Source: Endozoicomonadaceae bacterium (GTDB lineage Bacteria; Pseudomonadota; Gammaproteobacteria; Pseudomonadales; Endozoicomonadaceae). From it: DNA of 47,844 nucleotides. A program made the translations under genes and the position numbers. Shown here in pieces: positions 45,887 through 47,844 of the stretch. The first letter of the stretch is position 1, and every line of letters starts with the position of its first letter. The stretch spans positions 1 to 47,844 of the forward strand of contig JAGLCE010000031.1 of the NCBI GenBank assembly GCA_023146365.1, given 5' to 3'. Under the pieces are notes generated by a model. That model was not told the DNA's origin. It worked only from the letters and a program-made list of their open reading frames with translations, and did no database searches.

Positions 45887-46402
45887 TAGGAAGAACCAGA
45901 AAAACGACCGTCTGCCATATCACTACCCCTCTACAATAGAGAAACCTCAGCACAACCCACGGCTATAAGCCAATATCATTGAACTTTCCCTGTTTTGTCA
46001 CCCACTACGAAGCTTACGCAAGGTGTTTAACGACAATCTGTACCGTGAGTTAATAGTGATATATTTATCCTGAAATATTGACAGTCGAGAGGTTTCATAT
46101 CAGTAAAATTAGCTAACCATGGTTTTCACCTACTGACAAAATGATAACCAGCACCGAACTCTATACGTTCATTACCAGCCTTTATTTTATAAAGGCATTG
46201 AGAGAAAAACTCTTTCAGCCTATCAAAAAACAAAATACACCACATGGCCAATAATATTGATTAATTTTTATTAATTCACACAAAGAAAATGAATCTTTTA
46301 AATAATAATCACTCTTACATAGTAAGAGTTAATGTGAATTAAATACAAAAATCGAAACAATCATCCAGTATAACGTAAGTTAATTTTTTTTATAGGTGAC
46401 AC
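45887..46402. other. AT-rich leader region of the first tandem effector
   Basis: No gene. It holds an inverted repeat (TTAATTCACA at 46271-46280 and TGTGAATTAA at 46333-46342) that brackets the recurrent motif. The layout reappears ahead of the next paralogue. Confidence 0.5.
46271..46342 (+). promoter_or_regulatory. Inverted repeat bracketing the recurrent upstream motif
   Basis: Perfect 10-bp arms 52 bases apart. Between them is AATGAATCTTTTAAATAATA (from 46288), the local version of the shared motif. The second paralogue has TTAGTTCACA and TGTGAATTAA at 47361-47370 and 47429-47438 around AATGAACTTTTTCAATAATC. Confidence 0.5.
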
Positions 46403-47299
46403 ATGGATAATCAAAGTATCAATTTTTCAATAATGGCTTTATGCTCGTACACTTGGAATAGAAATCGTTTTCATAAAAAGTCTACGGCAATGAATGCTGT
46501 CATGTGTGTAAAAGCGATAATCTGTGCATTATTTTGTAGCCGAAAAGTGCAGTTATCGCAAGTAGAATCAATATACAATGAAAATAATAATCGTTCCACT
46601 ATTTTTGGTAAAGAATATGAAAATCATCTCGATCAACGTAAAACTGAAGTACTGCATAACGCTATAAACCATCATAACAACTCCACATTGAAAACTATAA
46701 TTATTTCTGCTAACGAGCTTAAGGAGCTCATTGATAATCAAAGTTTTTCAAATAATATTCATTACATTCTGGAAGGGGATTTCACATACAGAAACGATGA
46801 TATAATGGATTTTGTGTTACCCGATTATTTAACGATCATTGGAAATCTTAATCTTTCTAATAATTCAAATCTTACGCAGATACCGGAAAAAATCACTGTT
46901 ACTGGCTCCATTTCTTTTTCCGGATGCTCGAGTATAACGAGATATCCTGAATCTTTAAATAAAATCAATGGGAGTATTAACTTATCTAACTGTACCAACC
47001 TAACCAAGGTACCAGGAACCATGGTAGCAAGTATGTTTATTAATTTTGCAGGATGCATAAATCTAAAATTCCTACCTAAGAAAATTATTACCGGCACCCA
47101 TCTTAACTGTTGTTACTGCATCAACATAGATTACCCGCCCGAAAGTATTCATGTCGGTGGCCATGCTATATTTCATCATTGCCCCAAGATGAGATTCCTA
47201 CCCGCTGAAATTCATATCGAAGGCAGTCTTTATACCTCTACTACAGCGACAATACCCAAAGAAGCCCATATAGGTGGTATGATTTACTTAAATCTATAG
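46403..47299 (+). CDS. CSYTWN-module protein with leucine-rich-like repeats, candidate effector
   Basis: At 298 residues this is the clearest full-length member of the shared-module family. Residues 1-75 are the module (NFSIMALCSYTWNRNRF, helix with ICALFCSRKVQL, then SIYNENNN and TIFGKEYENHL). The linker has LKTIIISANELKELI and IHYILEGDF. Residues ~135-298 carry about eight repeats of 20-21 residues with LP/IP/YP at the start and a G-S/N-(I/L)-x-(L/F) core (VLPDYLTIIGNLNLSNN; IPEKITVTGSISFSGC; LPAEIHIEGSLY), related to bacterial LPX-type LRRs. Several repeats carry a Cys at the turn. No catalytic domain is visible, so binding is inferred. TAGGTGACAC precedes ATG 46403. Confidence 0.8.
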   Translation: MDNQSINFSIMALCSYTWNRNRFHKKSTAMNAVMCVKAIICALFCSRKVQLSQVESIYNENNNRSTIFGKEYENHLDQRKTEVLHNAINHHNNSTLKTIIISANELKELIDNQSFSNNIHYILEGDFTYRNDDIMDFVLPDYLTIIGNLNLSNNSNLTQIPEKITVTGSISFSGCSSITRYPESLNKINGSINLSNCTNLTKVPGTMVASMFINFAGCINLKFLPKKIITGTHLNCCYCINIDYPPESIHVGGHAIFHHCPKMRFLPAEIHIEGSLYTSTTATIPKEAHIGGMIYLNL

Positions 47300-47360
47300 T
47301 TGATATAAATTTTAGTGAGACAAGATACACCACATGGCTAATCATATTGTTTAATTATTG

Positions 47361-47438
47361 TTAGTTCACACAAAACAATGAACTTTTTCAATAATCGTTA
47401 CTCAAATATGATGTAAGTAAGGTTTAATGTGAATTAAA
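47361..47438 (+). promoter_or_regulatory. Second copy of the effector leader: inverted repeat and motif
   Basis: TTAGTTCACA ... AATGAACTTTTTCAATAATC ... TGTGAATTAA, paralogous to 46271-46342, about 80-155 bases ahead of ATG 47518. Confidence 0.5.
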
Positions 47439-47517
47439 CACAAAGAAAAACGATCAATAATTATATGTTATAACACAACAGTATAAATTAGCAGTAACTG
47501 TCTTTTATCGGTGAAGT

Positions 47518-47844
47518 ATGAATAGTAAAAGTATCAATTTTTCAATCATTGCTTTATGCTCGTACACTTGGAATAGAAATCGTTTTCATAAAAAGTCTAC
47601 GGCAATGAATCTTGTTATGTGTGTAAAATCGCTAATCTGTTCATTATTTTGTAACCGAAAAGTGCAGTTATCGCAAGTAGAATCAATATACAATGAAAAT
47701 AATAATTGTAACACTATTTTTGGTAAAGAATATAAAAAATATAAAGATCGTATCAATTATCGGAAAATTGAAGAACAACTTAACACTGAAAAAAAACATA
47801 AAGTTGAAAAAAAACATAAAGTTGAAAAAAAACATAACACTGAA
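47518..47844 (+). CDS. CSYTWN-module protein, 5' part (3' end outside window)
   Basis: The frame opens at ATG 47518 behind ATCGGTGAAGT and is still open at the window end. MNSKSINFSIIALCSYTWNR is nearly identical to the 46403 protein, and the module continues to TIFGKEYKKYK, so this is a tandem duplicate. After the module it diverges: instead of the IISANEL linker it runs into a Lys/Glu-rich tract of three 18-base units (47791-47844), giving KKHKVE / KKHKVE / KKHNTE. The C-terminal cargo is unseen. Confidence 0.85.
   Translation, partial: MNSKSINFSIIALCSYTWNRNRFHKKSTAMNLVMCVKSLICSLFCNRKVQLSQVESIYNENNNCNTIFGKEYKKYKDRINYRKIEEQLNTEKKHKVEKKHKVEKKHNTE
47791..47844 (+). repeat. 18-bp tandem repeat within the last gene
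   Basis: AAAAAACATAAAGTTGAA twice, then AAAAAACATAACACTGAA at the window edge; the array may continue. It encodes a charged helix-like repeat. Confidence 0.85.

Noticed and set aside
46403..47299. LRR protein as a NEL-type ubiquitin ligase (IpaH/SspH)
   Set aside because: No C-terminal catalytic domain or Cys-containing NEL motif follows the repeats.
1..47844. tRNA or rRNA genes
   Set aside because: I looked for the T-loop GTTCGA-type signature and cloverleaf context by eye and found none convincing.

Overview
The window looks like a chromosome segment of a host-associated gammaproteobacterium, most plausibly an Endozoicomonadaceae/Oceanospirillales relative. The housekeeping genes (groES-groEL-fxsA, thrS-infC-rpmI-rplT, dgt, yajQ, ampG, a csdA-csdE fusion with tcdA) are typical gammaproteobacterial versions. 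Between them lie long, visibly AT-rich genes carrying eukaryote-like domains: ankyrin repeats, a RING-H2 finger, an F-box plus WD40 repeats, several BIR (inhibitor-of-apoptosis) repeats, a RAP domain and leucine-rich repeats. The BIR protein recalls the intranuclear mussel parasite 'Candidatus Endonucleibacter', reported to carry inhibitors of apoptosis acquired from its host. This placement is inference from gene content; no rRNA or tRNA gene was seen.

Layout. 1-5.5 kb: the tail of an ankyrin gene, an IS1380-like transposase remnant, a ~960-residue unknown protein, and a two-domain QueD-like protein. 5.7-9.6 kb: groEL, groES, fxsA and a HugZ-like gene, all on the minus strand. 10-16.6 kb: a RING-ankyrin protein, a DUF1016 nuclease remnant, a TupA-type ATP-grasp gene behind a hexanucleotide repeat, a small secreted protein, an SDR, an ORF split by an amber codon, and an LRR effector candidate. 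16.6-19.9 kb: a recent segmental duplication of an alkyltransferase-like (ATL) gene together with its neighbouring effector start. One unit carries an F-box/WD40 protein whose repeats are cut by an in-frame stop. 19.9-32 kb: mainly metabolic genes (ampG, yajQ, dgt, csdA-csdE, tcdA, an M16 peptidase, cvfB) and one unknown membrane protein. 32.5-42.1 kb: the BIR-repeat protein, a HAD phosphatase, an unknown protein with a possible Mieap-like end, a Kdo/WaaP-type kinase and the RAP-domain protein. 42.4-45.9 kb: the translation operon. 46.4 kb to the end: two tandem LRR/effector paralogues, the second cut by the window edge.

The most striking observation is a shared N-terminal module of about 70 residues. 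It has a CSYTWN motif, a basic Asn/Phe/Lys stretch, a hydrophobic helix ending in a V/L-F-x-x-(R/H)-K-V-x-L pattern, then I-Y-N and T-I-F-G. Four genes carry it clearly (15812, 17519, 46403, 47518), with the same Shine-Dalgarno context (GGTGA). Weaker forms appear at the start of the RING-ankyrin, ~960-residue and 356-residue proteins. The module is followed by different C-terminal cargo: LRRs, F-box+WD40, RING+ankyrin, or unknown. I infer a delivery or targeting signal for a host-directed effector family. A motif close to AATGAACTTTTTnAATAAT recurs about 90-200 bases upstream of at least five of the accessory genes and may be a shared regulatory site. The combined repertoire (RING and F-box adaptors for ubiquitin, BIR repeats against apoptosis, a RAP protein possibly for organelle RNA) suggests manipulation of ubiquitin, death and organelle pathways of an animal host.
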